A stretch of DNA of 64,000 nucleotides, from positions 1 through 64,000 of the forward strand of contig JAJZZE010000045.1 in the NCBI GenBank assembly GCA_021797735.1. The letters run 5' to 3'. Numbering within the stretch: position 1 is the first letter of the stretch; each line of letters opens with the position of its first letter. Positions 26,353-36,292 of the stretch are shown here, in pieces. Source of the DNA: Thermoplasmata archaeon (GTDB lineage Archaea > Thermoplasmatota > Thermoplasmata > Thermoplasmatales > Thermoplasmataceae). A program made the position numbers and the translations under genes. The notes beneath the pieces are model-generated. The model was not told the DNA's origin. It worked only from the letters and a program-made list of their open reading frames with translations, and ran no database searches.

Positions 26353-28020
26353 ATGAATAAAAAGTATATTGCCATTATTATAGCAATAATTTTTATTACA
26401 ACAGCATTTATTGGAATACACATTGTAAATAACAACACAAATGTTGATACTAATAACAACAATTTTAAAATTAACGTAAAGCCATATATAAATTCTAATA
26501 TAACACCAGAATTTTATAGTTTATCCATATATATAGAAAAACCTTCTTATATAAATTATACAGAAACCCCATATAAATATAATGTAAATATATTAAACAA
26601 GACATTGCCATTTAAAAATAATACACTGTACTTGAATAATAATATTATTAAAAATGTAAGTGAACAGTGGTATAATAATTTAAAAAGCAGTAATAATATT
26701 GTAAATTATATAAGTAATAAAAACTCCCTATCAATGCAATTGTATGGATTTGCCTTTATAAATAAAGACAATAAAACCTATGTTTATTCATACTTTAATA
26801 ATATACTGTATAACCCTATCAATATCATCAATACAAACTCTTTTAATTATAATTTAAGTATGTTTTTTAATTATAACAACCCGGTATACGTTTTCAGCGG
26901 TAATAATACAAATAATACGCCAGAATCTATAACACCGGGCCCTGGAAGCAATTGCTGTGTGCATGAAAGGAAGGTATGTGATTATAACCATGACCATTCA
27001 TATACACAGGAATTAAATCAAACAACGTATAAAAATTCATATTTGCCCGTTTCAATAATGAATTTACATGACGCTAACAATAATACCGACATTGCAACAT
27101 ATTCCAGCTCAATTTCAGAATTCAATTCAAGTAAAAATGTAAATTTTAAATTCAATGACACAACAACATATAGCTCAACAGATACTGTTCAATCCACAAC
27201 TCCCTCATACATAAGCCCAGATTTATCGGTAAACGATATAACCCTGGTTGCTGAAAAGCAGTATCCTGTAAACATTTATGGCATTCCCAATGCAACCCTA
27301 CAGTTAACAAATTATAGATCAGTTATAGTAACGGATTATAAATATACACTATATCTATGTTTTTATAAAAATGGGGAAGAAGTAAGGCACTCATCATCTA
27401 CACATTCAGAGGACCATACAAATTATGGTAATCCATATGGAACATTAAAGGTATTAAGTGCAGGCTCTGGTGTAAAAGATACGGGCTTCTCTATAAGTAA
27501 TAAAACTCAAAGGGAATACATATACGCAATAGGATTTTATCAATATTTATTAAAAGATAACACTGAAATATTAAATAAAACCCTGAATGCAGGAAATTTT
27601 TATTCAGTATCAACATTATCATTAAATGTAACAACATATACAAATGCATATGATACATTAAATAAAGTTTTAACCGCAGCAAACCTATTTCTGGGCGGCT
27701 TAGGCCTTGATCTGGCAATAATGAGTGTAAGTGCGGCTGCATTTGATTTGGGTGGTGCTGCTGGATATGTATTGGCAGCGGCGTCTCTTGTTGCTGCTGC
27801 GGGCTCACTGGGCATTGCAATAGCACAGGCAGCACAACCACTGTCTGTTGCAGAAAATATAAATGGACAATTTAACACAATGAGCTTTAACAATGAGAAC
27901 ATTGGAACGGGAGCACCCTTCAATTTTGTCCTGTATAAATCCGAATACCCGGAAAATATAGAATACAGTGGTGCGTATCATACCATGTATGTTCCAGAGC
28001 CATATATTTATGTTACATAA
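26353..28020 (+). CDS. Secreted or surface-anchored Asn-rich protein
   Basis: 555 residues. The N-terminus is a signal or anchor helix (MNKKYIAIIIAIIFITTAFIG), followed by a long Asn/Thr/Ser/Tyr-rich exterior region with many Asn-x-Ser/Thr sites, fitting a glycosylated extracytoplasmic protein. A Cys/His cluster CCVHERKVCDYNHDH lies near residues 199-213. An Ala/Gly-rich hydrophobic stretch (about 440-495, GGLGLDLAIMSVSAAAFDLGG...) could be a membrane hairpin or an internal hydrophobic domain, and about 60 further residues follow. I do not recognise the family; no thermopsin or other peptidase motif is seen. Confidence 0.75.
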   Translation: MNKKYIAIIIAIIFITTAFIGIHIVNNNTNVDTNNNNFKINVKPYINSNITPEFYSLSIYIEKPSYINYTETPYKYNVNILNKTLPFKNNTLYLNNNIIKNVSEQWYNNLKSSNNIVNYISNKNSLSMQLYGFAFINKDNKTYVYSYFNNILYNPINIINTNSFNYNLSMFFNYNNPVYVFSGNNTNNTPESITPGPGSNCCVHERKVCDYNHDHSYTQELNQTTYKNSYLPVSIMNLHDANNNTDIATYSSSISEFNSSKNVNFKFNDTTTYSSTDTVQSTTPSYISPDLSVNDITLVAEKQYPVNIYGIPNATLQLTNYRSVIVTDYKYTLYLCFYKNGEEVRHSSSTHSEDHTNYGNPYGTLKVLSAGSGVKDTGFSISNKTQREYIYAIGFYQYLLKDNTEILNKTLNAGNFYSVSTLSLNVTTYTNAYDTLNKVLTAANLFLGGLGLDLAIMSVSAAAFDLGGAAGYVLAAASLVAAAGSLGIAIAQAAQPLSVAENINGQFNTMSFNNENIGTGAPFNFVLYKSEYPENIEYSGAYHTMYVPEPYIYVT

Positions 28021-28114
28021 AAATAATTTTTATATAATTTACAGGTAAAGATAATGAAAAATTATATTTTTATTAAGATGTAAAAAATTAATAATGTTTT
28101 TAATATAACGTTAT

Positions 28115-28711
28115 ATGATTCCTGTTATAATAATAGGTGGCATACCCGGAGTTGGAAAAACAAGTATATCCGGCTATATTGCCGGAGAGTTCAACATAAA
28201 CATAATATTATCTGGTGATTATTTAAGAGAATTTTTAAGGCCATACAATACTAATATTTTAAATAAAAGTGTATATGAGGCATACAGACTTTATGGAGAA
28301 AAAAATGAAAAAAATATAATAAATGGTTATTTAGATCAAACAAGAATAATGTATAAGGGTATTAATGCCATTCTGAACAGGTCAATAAAAAATGGTGAAC
28401 CACTTATCCTGGAAACATTGTATTTCATGCCAGAATTTCTCGATAAAAATATTATAGATAAAATAATTTCAGTATATATTGATATATCGGACATAAATAT
28501 ACATAAAAATAGATTAAAATCAAGAATAAATTATACACATTTTAATTCTCCGGGTGAGAGGTTAATAGATCAACTGGATGTTTATAAGATTATATCAAAT
28601 TATTCAATAGAAAATAGCAAAAATAAAAACGTTTTAATTGTTGATAATATAAATTATGATGAAACAAGGGAGAAAATAAAAAATTATGTTAAAGATAAAA
28701 TAGAATCATAA
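28115..28711 (+). CDS. P-loop kinase of the 2-phosphoglycerate kinase type
   Basis: 198 residues. Walker A is GGIPGVGKTSIS, followed by ILSGDYLREFLRPYN, LILETLYFMPEF and a Lys/Arg-rich lid (HKNRLKSRI). This resembles the 2-phosphoglycerate kinase family. In Thermoplasmatales a relative of that family is the mevalonate-3-phosphate 5-kinase of the modified mevalonate pathway, so that is an attractive alternative; IPK, the later enzyme of the same pathway, is in this window. The sequence alone does not decide. The gene is convergent with the cystathionine synthase gene (6-bp overlap). Confidence 0.7.
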   Translation: MIPVIIIGGIPGVGKTSISGYIAGEFNINIILSGDYLREFLRPYNTNILNKSVYEAYRLYGEKNEKNIINGYLDQTRIMYKGINAILNRSIKNGEPLILETLYFMPEFLDKNIIDKIISVYIDISDINIHKNRLKSRINYTHFNSPGERLIDQLDVYKIISNYSIENSKNKNVLIVDNINYDETREKIKNYVKDKIES

Positions 28712-29806
28712 TGCATTATTTAAATCATTTATTATGTCATCATAATCCTCTATACCAATTGATAATCTCATGAATTTATCATTTACCTTTAATGTATCTA
28801 ATTCATCCTTATTTAATGACCTGTGTGACATTGTATATGGATGTGCAATTATTGTATTCACACCGCCCAGTGTGTTTGCAGGAACTATTAATTTCAGTTT
28901 CTTAAAGAATGTATTCATATCTCCAGTTATCTCGAAACCAATTATTCCAGAAAAACCTTTCATATACTCTCTGGCTACATCATAATCAGGATGATTTTCC
29001 AGTCCAGGATATATTACATTATTTACCTTTTTATTACTGTATAAAAATTTGGCTACCTTCATTGTATTATCATTTATTTTATCCATCCTTAACTTCAATG
29101 TTTTAATGCCACTATCCGTTAAAAATGCAGAGTTAGGATCCAGGGAAGTACCAAAAGTCCTTCTCATTGCATCAATTTTTTCTATTAAATCTGATCTTCC
29201 TGCAGCAAGTCCCGAAATCACATTATTATGTCCGGAAATGAATTTTGATGCACTATGTATTACTATATCCGCACCCAGTTTAATGGGGTTTATATTAACA
29301 GGTGTTGAAAATGTTGAATCAACAATTAAAACTGCATTAGTTTTTCTACATTTTTCAGATATTTCTCTAATATCATTTACCCTTAAAATTGGATTTGTTA
29401 AGCTTTCTATAAATACAAGCTTTGTGTCATCCTTTATATTTTTTATTATATTATCAGTTCCCGGATTAGATATATCCGTTTTTATACCCCATGTTCTTAA
29501 AAAATCCTTAAAGAAATGATAGGATCTTGCAAACGTATCAAGGTGTGTCAATGCCCTGTCTCCAGGTTTTAATAGAGATAGCAGTGTCGTTGTAATAGCT
29601 CCCATTCCAGAAGAAAACACGTTATAATCTTCCGCATGTTCTAATTCCTTTATCTTTAACCCAAGATTCTCAACAGTAGGATTATATTCCCTTGTATATC
29701 TATACTTCTGCCCCTCTGGAACAATATATGAGCTTGTCTGATATATTGGAAACGTTAAAGGCCTTGCATACACATTATCTACATTATCACTAATACCACT
29801 AATCAT
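28706..29806 (-). CDS. Cystathionine gamma-synthase/lyase family PLP enzyme
   Basis: 366 residues from the ATG at 29806, which has a GGAGG site; an ATG nine codons upstream lies inside thrB. Family features: PIYQTSSY, YTREYNPTVENLGLKIKELE, the PLP-binding SGMGAITTTLL, DSTFSTPVNINPIKLGADIVIHSASKFISGH with the Schiff-base Lys, and a late FMRLSIGIEDYDDIINDL. It acts in the interconversion of homoserine esters, cysteine and methionine; synthase versus lyase cannot be told from sequence. It follows homoserine kinase with overlapping ends, so O-phosphohomoserine is a plausible substrate. Confidence 0.88.
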   Translation of the reverse strand: MISGISDNVDNVYARPLTFPIYQTSSYIVPEGQKYRYTREYNPTVENLGLKIKELEHAEDYNVFSSGMGAITTTLLSLLKPGDRALTHLDTFARSYHFFKDFLRTWGIKTDISNPGTDNIIKNIKDDTKLVFIESLTNPILRVNDIREISEKCRKTNAVLIVDSTFSTPVNINPIKLGADIVIHSASKFISGHNNVISGLAAGRSDLIEKIDAMRRTFGTSLDPNSAFLTDSGIKTLKLRMDKINDNTMKVAKFLYSNKKVNNVIYPGLENHPDYDVAREYMKGFSGIIGFEITGDMNTFFKKLKLIVPANTLGGVNTIIAHPYTMSHRSLNKDELDTLKVNDKFMRLSIGIEDYDDIINDLNNAL

Positions 29807-30710
29807 AATATCCCTCCATAATATCTGTTTCAATAATTTTATAACCGGTTTTAAATAAATACATAATATTTTTTATATCATTCAATATATTATTTTTATT
29901 TGAATACTCATCAATAAATATTAAAATTGTAGGTCCTGCACCACTTACACATACAGAAATTGCATTATTTTTTATTGCCTTTTCTTTTATATCATAATAA
30001 TACGAAAACATGGTGCTTCTTGCCTTTTCAACAATACCATCATTCATGCCATACCTTATGGAATCCCTATCACCACTGGTAAAGCCATAAATTAGCGTTG
30101 CTAGATATCCAGAATTTTTTACATGGTCCTTTATATCTATCTGTTTTGGAACCAGTGACCTTGCATACCTTGTTTTATTATACATGTTTACATCAGGTAT
30201 GATTAATAGCAATTTTAAATCATAATTTATATCTATCTTTTTTACTCTTAACGGGTCACTGGAGGTAATTAATGTCAATCCGCCATAAATTCCCGAGGAA
30301 ACGTTGTCAGGATGGGCAGAACCGGCTGCCGCTATTTCCCCATACATGGAATAATAAATCATTTCATCCCTATTTAAATTTAAATCAAATAATTCATTAA
30401 AAGCCTTAACCGCGGCAGAAGAGGATGCACCGCTGCTACCTAAACCCAGACCTATAGGTACTCCCTTTTCTATATGTATATTGATTTTTTCATTTATATT
30501 TTTATCATCCATAATCTTCATGATGCTCAGGCCAGCGGTATTTTTTTCAGGGTTTAAGGGGGTTTTATCGGAAATTATCCGTATTCTTTCATTGCCATTT
30601 GAAGTTTCTATCTTTACCCTATCAAAAAATGCCCTGTGGCTCAATGATAATATATCATATCCAGGGCCAAGGTTTGCCGATGAAGAGTAACTTATTTTTT
30701 CTGATTTCAT
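29799..30710 (-). CDS. thrB: Homoserine kinase (GHMP family)
   Basis: 303 residues. GHMP kinase motifs are present: an N-terminal SSANLGPGYDILSLSHRAFFDRV, the phosphate loop PIGLGLGSSGASSSAAVKAF and a C-terminal SVCVSGAGPTILIFI. HPDNVSSGIYGGL agrees with homoserine kinase. It phosphorylates homoserine on the way to threonine. The gene ends inside the start region of the cystathionine synthase-like gene, so the two share an mRNA and possibly the O-phosphohomoserine branch point. Confidence 0.9.
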   Translation of the reverse strand: MKSEKISYSSSANLGPGYDILSLSHRAFFDRVKIETSNGNERIRIISDKTPLNPEKNTAGLSIMKIMDDKNINEKINIHIEKGVPIGLGLGSSGASSSAAVKAFNELFDLNLNRDEMIYYSMYGEIAAAGSAHPDNVSSGIYGGLTLITSSDPLRVKKIDINYDLKLLLIIPDVNMYNKTRYARSLVPKQIDIKDHVKNSGYLATLIYGFTSGDRDSIRYGMNDGIVEKARSTMFSYYYDIKEKAIKNNAISVCVSGAGPTILIFIDEYSNKNNILNDIKNIMYLFKTGYKIIETDIMEGYYD

Positions 30711-30985
30711 ACCTTATAATATATTCATAAGATAAATTTATTATTTCATTATATATGATTCTAAGTAATATTGTTATAACAATTGTCAGTATTTTTTATA
30801 TAAAATTCCTCTGGCGCATTATAAAATAAATTTATGAAAATGCTAATTTAACATTATACCTGAAAAGCGTAAATTATGGGTTATGTGCTGCATCAAGGTA
30901 CTGTCCCTCTAATACCAGTTACCAGATATGTGGTTACCTTTAAGAGTTAGGATAAATTTTTATAGCATGATAGTTATTTCTATGT

Positions 30986-31372
30986 ATGAATATAACAAAA
31001 TCAATTAAGGATGCTGTAAATTTAATATTAACCACCGGTGGAAACAATGTAATATTTATTATTAATTATGGTTCATACATCAATGGCAATTTTCATGAAG
31101 GCTCAGACATAGATCTGTGTATTTATTATTCCGGAGATAAAAAGGAGAGATTTAACTTTAGATTAAGCGTTTTATCCAGCATAAATGATATTTTTGATGT
31201 GCAGATTTTCCAGGATCTGCCACTATACATCCGGAAAGATGTTTTAAAAGGCAGGTTATTATATTCAAAAAATAATGAATTATTATATGATATAGCAAGG
31301 GATACAATATATGAATTTGATGATTTCAAAAGAGGATATTATGATATTATTGGCCTGGAGAAGATACAATGA
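30986..31372 (+). CDS. MNT-type nucleotidyltransferase (antitoxin of HEPN/MNT pair)
   Basis: 128 residues with the minimal nucleotidyltransferase signature NYGSYINGNFHEGSDIDLCIYY (GSx11DxD) and a later Asp in DVQIFQDLP. In HEPN/MNT modules such proteins neutralise the HEPN RNase by AMP-ylating it. A TTTTTATAG box about 25 nt before the ATG suggests a leaderless start. The stop overlaps the HEPN gene start by 4 bp. Confidence 0.88.
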   Translation: MNITKSIKDAVNLILTTGGNNVIFIINYGSYINGNFHEGSDIDLCIYYSGDKKERFNFRLSVLSSINDIFDVQIFQDLPLYIRKDVLKGRLLYSKNNELLYDIARDTIYEFDDFKRGYYDIIGLEKIQ

Positions 31373-31788
31373 GAAAAGATATTATAAAAAATAAGATAAA
31401 AGAGGTATATGACAGTTTAGAACTTATTGAAATAAATATGCCTGCTGATTTTGAAAAATTCCAGGATCTCGGAATAATTAAAGATGGAATATATAAAAGG
31501 CTTGAATACGTCATTGAAAACTTAATGGACGTGTTTTATATAATAGGTTCTGACATTAATATCGGGACACCATATGACGATTCCGACATGCTGGAAAAAT
31601 TAGGCAGTGCAGGAATTATAACTGGGGAATGCTGTAAAATAATGAAGAATCTAAAAGGGTTCAGAAATATCTTGGTTCACAGGTATTCCAGAATAGATGA
31701 TTTTATGTCATTTACATTTATTAAAGAGAACATTAAGGATTTTAATTATGTTATAGAATGCATTGATAATATCATGGAAAAGCATTAA
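31369..31788 (+). CDS. HEPN-domain toxin (DUF86 type)
   Basis: 139 residues, helical, with the canonical Rx4-6H ribonuclease motif as FRNILVHRYSRID (Arg-x4-His-x-Tyr) and the acidic helix LEYVIENLMDVFYIIG. DUF86 HEPN proteins are RNase toxins; the adjacent MNT gene is the expected antitoxin. The two genes overlap by 4 bp and have their own promoter. Confidence 0.9.
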   Translation: MRKDIIKNKIKEVYDSLELIEINMPADFEKFQDLGIIKDGIYKRLEYVIENLMDVFYIIGSDINIGTPYDDSDMLEKLGSAGIITGECCKIMKNLKGFRNILVHRYSRIDDFMSFTFIKENIKDFNYVIECIDNIMEKH

Positions 31789-31856
31789 TTACAGCTGCAG
31801 TATTATAATTCCTGACTATATTGTTATAAACTCCACTATATAGCTAAGGATTAATG

Positions 31857-32378
31857 TTATTCCTTTAATATTAATTCCATCATTATTTCATTTATATAAT
31901 TATTATTGCGCTTAATTGCATTTTCTCTTATTCCGATTTCACGGAAGCCCATAGAGGTATACAGGTGCCTTGCAGCATAATTTGTTTCAAAAACCGATAG
32001 ATAGATAACCTCAAAAATATTTTTTGCTTTTTCTATGGACTCCTTTAAAAGGGCCTTTCCAATACCGATTGCCCTGAACTCCTTTTTTATGGCTATACCA
32101 AGACCTGCACTGTGGTTTAATTCTGAATCATGTCTTGTACCGATGATGTCACATAATCCCACTACATGGTCATTTTCCTCGGTAACCATCACAATGGCAT
32201 TGTGCCCCAACATTAATTTATATTCACTGGCAAACCAGTCCACTTCTGATATTAAGTCAGGTTTATTATTATACAGTATAAGTCCAAAATTCTGATCACG
32301 TTTTACCTCATCATAATAGGAATAATAATTACTTACAACATCATCGAAGTCATTAAATCTTAACTCCCTTATAATCAT
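31857..32378 (-). CDS. GNAT-family N-acetyltransferase
   Basis: 173 residues with the acetyl-CoA-binding core GLGIAIKKEFRAIGIGKALLKESIEKAK (motif A, RxxGIGxxL) and LSVFETNYAARHLYTSMGFREIGIREN (motif B). The acceptor is unknown. Single gene on the minus strand, convergent with the HEPN gene. Confidence 0.9.
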   Translation of the reverse strand: MIIRELRFNDFDDVVSNYYSYYDEVKRDQNFGLILYNNKPDLISEVDWFASEYKLMLGHNAIVMVTEENDHVVGLCDIIGTRHDSELNHSAGLGIAIKKEFRAIGIGKALLKESIEKAKNIFEVIYLSVFETNYAARHLYTSMGFREIGIRENAIKRNNNYINEIMMELILKE

Positions 32379-32640
32379 ATAAATATATTCGTAATATATT
32401 ATTAAATTTTATTATTGGCTATCACATCTTTGAGTTTTTATTACCTGTTTACTGTATACCTTTAACCCGGATAGGTTAACATTAATCCAGTTTTCACTAA
32501 AATGCAGGCATTATGTTCCAGAATATCCTAAAACCCTGATGTAAATAGTAATAGGAATATGATTATAATATATAATTTAATTTTTTTATCATGTATCGCT
32601 TATTATTAAAAGTATAAATATTAAAATTATATATTTAAGG

Positions 32641-33783
32641 GTGTATGATGTCATAGTTTCAGGTGCCGGTCCTTCCGGTTCATATTTATCCTATTTATTA
32701 TCGAAAAACGGTTACAGGGTACTGCAGCTGGAAGAGCATAAGGAAGTAGGGAAACCTGTGGAATGTACGGGACTGGTTTCAGAAAGGGTTTTTAAATACA
32801 TAGATTCAAAGGCAAAGATAAATGAGGTTCATGGTGCAAATGTTTATTTCCCAAATAATAAATCAATACATATATCAAAAGGCGAAAAAACGATAGTAAT
32901 GTACAGGGATGAATTTGATAAGGATGCGTCGGCCATGGCAATATCTGCAGGAACAGATTTACATATCCGTTCAAGAGTAATTGGTGCCACCGTAAATGAC
33001 GAATATGCCGAGGTAAAGTATAAGCAACACGGAGAGATAAAATATGCCAAATCAAAGGTAATAGTTGGTGCAGATGGTGCAAACAGCACAATTAGACGGG
33101 TTCTGAATTATGAAAGGCCAAAAAAGATAATATCAACATATCAGGTTGATTCGTCTGTTTATCTTGAGGATCAGGATGATGTTAACGTTTTTATTGGTTC
33201 AGAAAATAGCAGGGGATTTTTTGGATGGGCTGTGCCCTCTGGAGAAATCACAAGGATAGGCGTTGGTGTTGACCATGTTACAGCAATAAGATATTTTAAA
33301 AATATTAATAATAAATTTGATAAATCAAAAATATTAGGCATAAATGCCGGACCTATACCCATAAATTATATAAAAAAAACATATGGTTACAGATCACTAT
33401 TGCTCGGTGATGCTGCGGGAATAGTAAAGCCATTATCAGGTGGAGGAATATACACAGGAATCATATCTGCAAAGAATGCATATATTGCCCTAAATAAATG
33501 TTTCAACAACAATGATTTTTCTGAAGATTCAATGAAATATTATCAGAAATTGTGGAAAAGGGAAATAGGCAGGGAATTATTTATTGATTCCTTAATTCAA
33601 AATTATTTTTCAAAAATAAGTACAAATGACAAACTGTTGAATAAAATCTATGATAGAATAAATAATGATGAGATAATAAAAATGATAAACTCTTTAGGTG
33701 ATATAGATTACCCTGCGAGAATAGTTTTATCAATATTAATTAAAAAACCACAGCTATTAAAATATTTTTTATTCCGGTCGTAA
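32641..33783 (+). CDS. Geranylgeranyl reductase family (archaeal lipid saturase)
   Basis: 380 residues. The GTG start at 32641 is needed to include the first strand (YDVIVSGAGPSGSYLSYLL), and a TATATATTTAA box lies just upstream. FAD-binding motifs are GAGPSGS, VECTGLVSE (GGR signature), VGADGANSTIRRVL and LLGDAAGIVKPLSGGGIYTGI. It reduces the double bonds of geranylgeranyl groups in ether lipids, giving the saturated membrane typical of acidophilic archaea; it acts on the products of the IPK/IDI2 pathway. Confidence 0.92.
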   Translation: MYDVIVSGAGPSGSYLSYLLSKNGYRVLQLEEHKEVGKPVECTGLVSERVFKYIDSKAKINEVHGANVYFPNNKSIHISKGEKTIVMYRDEFDKDASAMAISAGTDLHIRSRVIGATVNDEYAEVKYKQHGEIKYAKSKVIVGADGANSTIRRVLNYERPKKIISTYQVDSSVYLEDQDDVNVFIGSENSRGFFGWAVPSGEITRIGVGVDHVTAIRYFKNINNKFDKSKILGINAGPIPINYIKKTYGYRSLLLGDAAGIVKPLSGGGIYTGIISAKNAYIALNKCFNNNDFSEDSMKYYQKLWKREIGRELFIDSLIQNYFSKISTNDKLLNKIYDRINNDEIIKMINSLGDIDYPARIVLSILIKKPQLLKYFLFRS

Positions 33784-33918
33784 AGCACCCTAATCCAGAA
33801 GTTTAATGGCAATACTAACAGGCAATTACTTATTACTATTTTCACATTATAATTTTCCTGTTTTGCGTTAATTTCATTCCACAGTTTAATTTATAAAGCA
33901 TTAATAAATTATCATGAA

Positions 33919-34803
33919 GTGAGTAAAAAATTAGTATATTTTATGCTGTTAATTTCAGTTGTATTTTTATGGGGCCTATCATTTCCACTGATGAAGCTGA
34001 CATTATATTATATAAGCCCGGTATTATTATTATCAACCAGGTTTTTATTATCTGCAGCTTTAATGGTACCGTTAGTATTTAAAAATAAAAAATTATTCGA
34101 GAAAAATAATATCGTTATAGGCGTTATCGGTGGAATTTTATTATTTCTTGCATATTATTTTCAGACCGTGGGGTTAAAATATACAACACCATCACAGTCC
34201 GGTTTAATCACAGGCACATATATAATTTTACTGCCATTGATTTCATTACTGTATGTAAAACTTAAAATAAACAAAATAGATGTATTTGCAGTTTTACTGG
34301 GCTTTGCCGGGTTATTCCTCATGTCATCATTTAAGATCTCCCCGCAGTATGCTTTCGGTGATATATTAACATTCATATGCGCTATATTTTATGCGTTTCA
34401 AACAGTATACGTGTATAAGTATACAAAATTTCTGGACAGTCTGGTATTTACATTTTATCAGTTACTTATCGTGGGCGTCTTATCATCACTGTTTTTACCA
34501 TTTCATGTCAGTTTTTCTGGATTACACGTACCTATTGTAATTTTTACAGTAGTATTTACCGCTGTGTTTGCAGGTTTATATTCATATTTAATAAATACAA
34601 GGGCACTGATGTATATAGAGCCCACCGCGGCCGGGGTTGTATATGTGGGCGAACCTGTATTTGCTGTGATAACGTCCATATTTATAATTAATGAGATACC
34701 TACAGTTTATACAGTAATTGGTGGAATAATAATCGTAATAGCAATGTTCATCGAAACCTTCCACAAATATGTTGAAAGCAAAGGGTCATTTAAAGTAGAT
34801 TAA
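33919..34803 (+). CDS. EamA/DMT-family permease
   Basis: 294 residues with ten hydrophobic segments in two EamA repeats. It starts with VFLWGLSFPLMKLTLYYISP (the W-G-x-x-F/P motif) and has QTVGLKYTTPSQSGLITGTYIILLPL and, in the second half, INTRALMYIEPTAAGVVYVGEPVFA. It exports or imports small metabolites; substrate unknown. The start is GTG at 33919. Its stop lies 65 bp before the phosphate transporter gene. Confidence 0.9.
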   Translation: MSKKLVYFMLLISVVFLWGLSFPLMKLTLYYISPVLLLSTRFLLSAALMVPLVFKNKKLFEKNNIVIGVIGGILLFLAYYFQTVGLKYTTPSQSGLITGTYIILLPLISLLYVKLKINKIDVFAVLLGFAGLFLMSSFKISPQYAFGDILTFICAIFYAFQTVYVYKYTKFLDSLVFTFYQLLIVGVLSSLFLPFHVSFSGLHVPIVIFTVVFTAVFAGLYSYLINTRALMYIEPTAAGVVYVGEPVFAVITSIFIINEIPTVYTVIGGIIIVIAMFIETFHKYVESKGSFKVD

Positions 34804-34868
34804 ATCTATATATAACTATATATTATAAATAGGTAATATTCATATAAGCACAAAATATATACACTTCG

Positions 34869-36290
34869 ATGAGTACAGATAATAGTAAAAATGGAAATAT
34901 TAATACTATAAATTCGGCACTGGATAATGCAACAGGTCCTTTTCACCTTAAAACATTATTAACAGCCGGCATGGGATTTTTTACAGATGCCTATGACCTG
35001 TTTATAATAGGCACAGTAATAGGAATACTACCGTTAATAGGATGGACAAACATGACAAAATCGGCAAGTGCACTGGTTGGATCAATATCCTTAATTGCAG
35101 CCGTTGTTGGTGCTTTGTTATTTGGTAGATTGTTGGACTATCTGGGGAGGAAAGCCGTATATGGCACAGAATTAATTCTACTGGTTATAGGTGCTTTAGG
35201 AAGTGCATTCCTGACACCCTTTAATAACGTTACAGCCCTTATTATGTGGAGATTTATTTTAGGTATAGGTATAGGTGGAGATTATGCAACTTCATCTGTT
35301 ATAATGGCAGAATATTCAAACATAAAGAGCAGGGGAAAATATGTGGGAAGCATATTATCCATGCAGAGTATTGGCCTGGTAGTTTCATCATTACTGGCAC
35401 TGGCATTTCTTAAGGGTGGTGTGCCACTGGGCATAACGTGGAAAGCATTGCTGGCTGTTGGGGCAATACCTGCAGTTATAGTGATATACTACAGGAGAAA
35501 AATGCCAGAACCACCAAGATATACAGTTTCCATGGGTAGATCCACGGAAGCAGCAAAGAACCTAAAATCGTACACAGGCATAGATGTTAATGTTTCAGCC
35601 GATAACCAGAAAGTGGAAGCTCCGTGGTATGTATTATTTAAGGATAGAACATTTTTGATAACATTAATAGGAACCGCTGGTTCATGGTTTTTAATGGACT
35701 GGGCATTTTATGGTAATTCCATAATGTCCGGCAAAATATTCTCTACAATAATAACAGCTAAGGGTTTAGCAGGCTTAACACTATCAACAGAATATTCGGC
35801 ATTGATCTTTATTGTAGCGGCTTTACCGGGATACTGGCTTGCAACATTTACACTGGACAAACTGGGGAGAAAACCAATACAGTTATTAGGTTTTGCAATG
35901 CTTGCATTATCTTATAGTATACTTGCATTATTCCCATCTATTGATTCGGCGGCATATATAATGGAATTCCTCTTTTTATATGGTTTCAGCTACTTTTTTA
36001 TGATGTTTGGGCCAAATGTAACAACGTTTGTCTATCCACCAGAGGTATTTCCTGTTACAGCAAGAGGTCTGGGAACAGGTATATCTGCGGCTGGAGGTAA
36101 AACTGGAGCGTTTATAGGTACATTTGTTGATGCATTTATAATCGTAAGTGGTTTATCTGTACTTATGACTATACTGGCTATATTCTCAACAGTGGCATTT
36201 GTAATTACACTGTTCTTTTTACCTGAGCCAAAGAGGAAATCCATGGAAGAATTATCCAGAGAAAGCAACTATACAAAAAATAGCCAGTAA
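34869..36290 (+). CDS. MFS phosphate:H+ symporter family protein
   Basis: 473 residues, 12 membrane helices. AGMGFFTDAYDLFIIGTVIG in helix 1 is the signature of the phosphate (PHS) branch, also seen in yeast Pho84. GRLLDYLGRKAVY and GIGIGGDYATSSVIMAEYSNIKSRGK follow, with the GRKPIQ loop in the second half. It probably brings in inorganic phosphate with protons, driven by the steep acid gradient. Single gene. Confidence 0.88.
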   Translation: MSTDNSKNGNINTINSALDNATGPFHLKTLLTAGMGFFTDAYDLFIIGTVIGILPLIGWTNMTKSASALVGSISLIAAVVGALLFGRLLDYLGRKAVYGTELILLVIGALGSAFLTPFNNVTALIMWRFILGIGIGGDYATSSVIMAEYSNIKSRGKYVGSILSMQSIGLVVSSLLALAFLKGGVPLGITWKALLAVGAIPAVIVIYYRRKMPEPPRYTVSMGRSTEAAKNLKSYTGIDVNVSADNQKVEAPWYVLFKDRTFLITLIGTAGSWFLMDWAFYGNSIMSGKIFSTIITAKGLAGLTLSTEYSALIFIVAALPGYWLATFTLDKLGRKPIQLLGFAMLALSYSILALFPSIDSAAYIMEFLFLYGFSYFFMMFGPNVTTFVYPPEVFPVTARGLGTGISAAGGKTGAFIGTFVDAFIIVSGLSVLMTILAIFSTVAFVITLFFLPEPKRKSMEELSRESNYTKNSQ

Positions 36291-36292
36291 TT

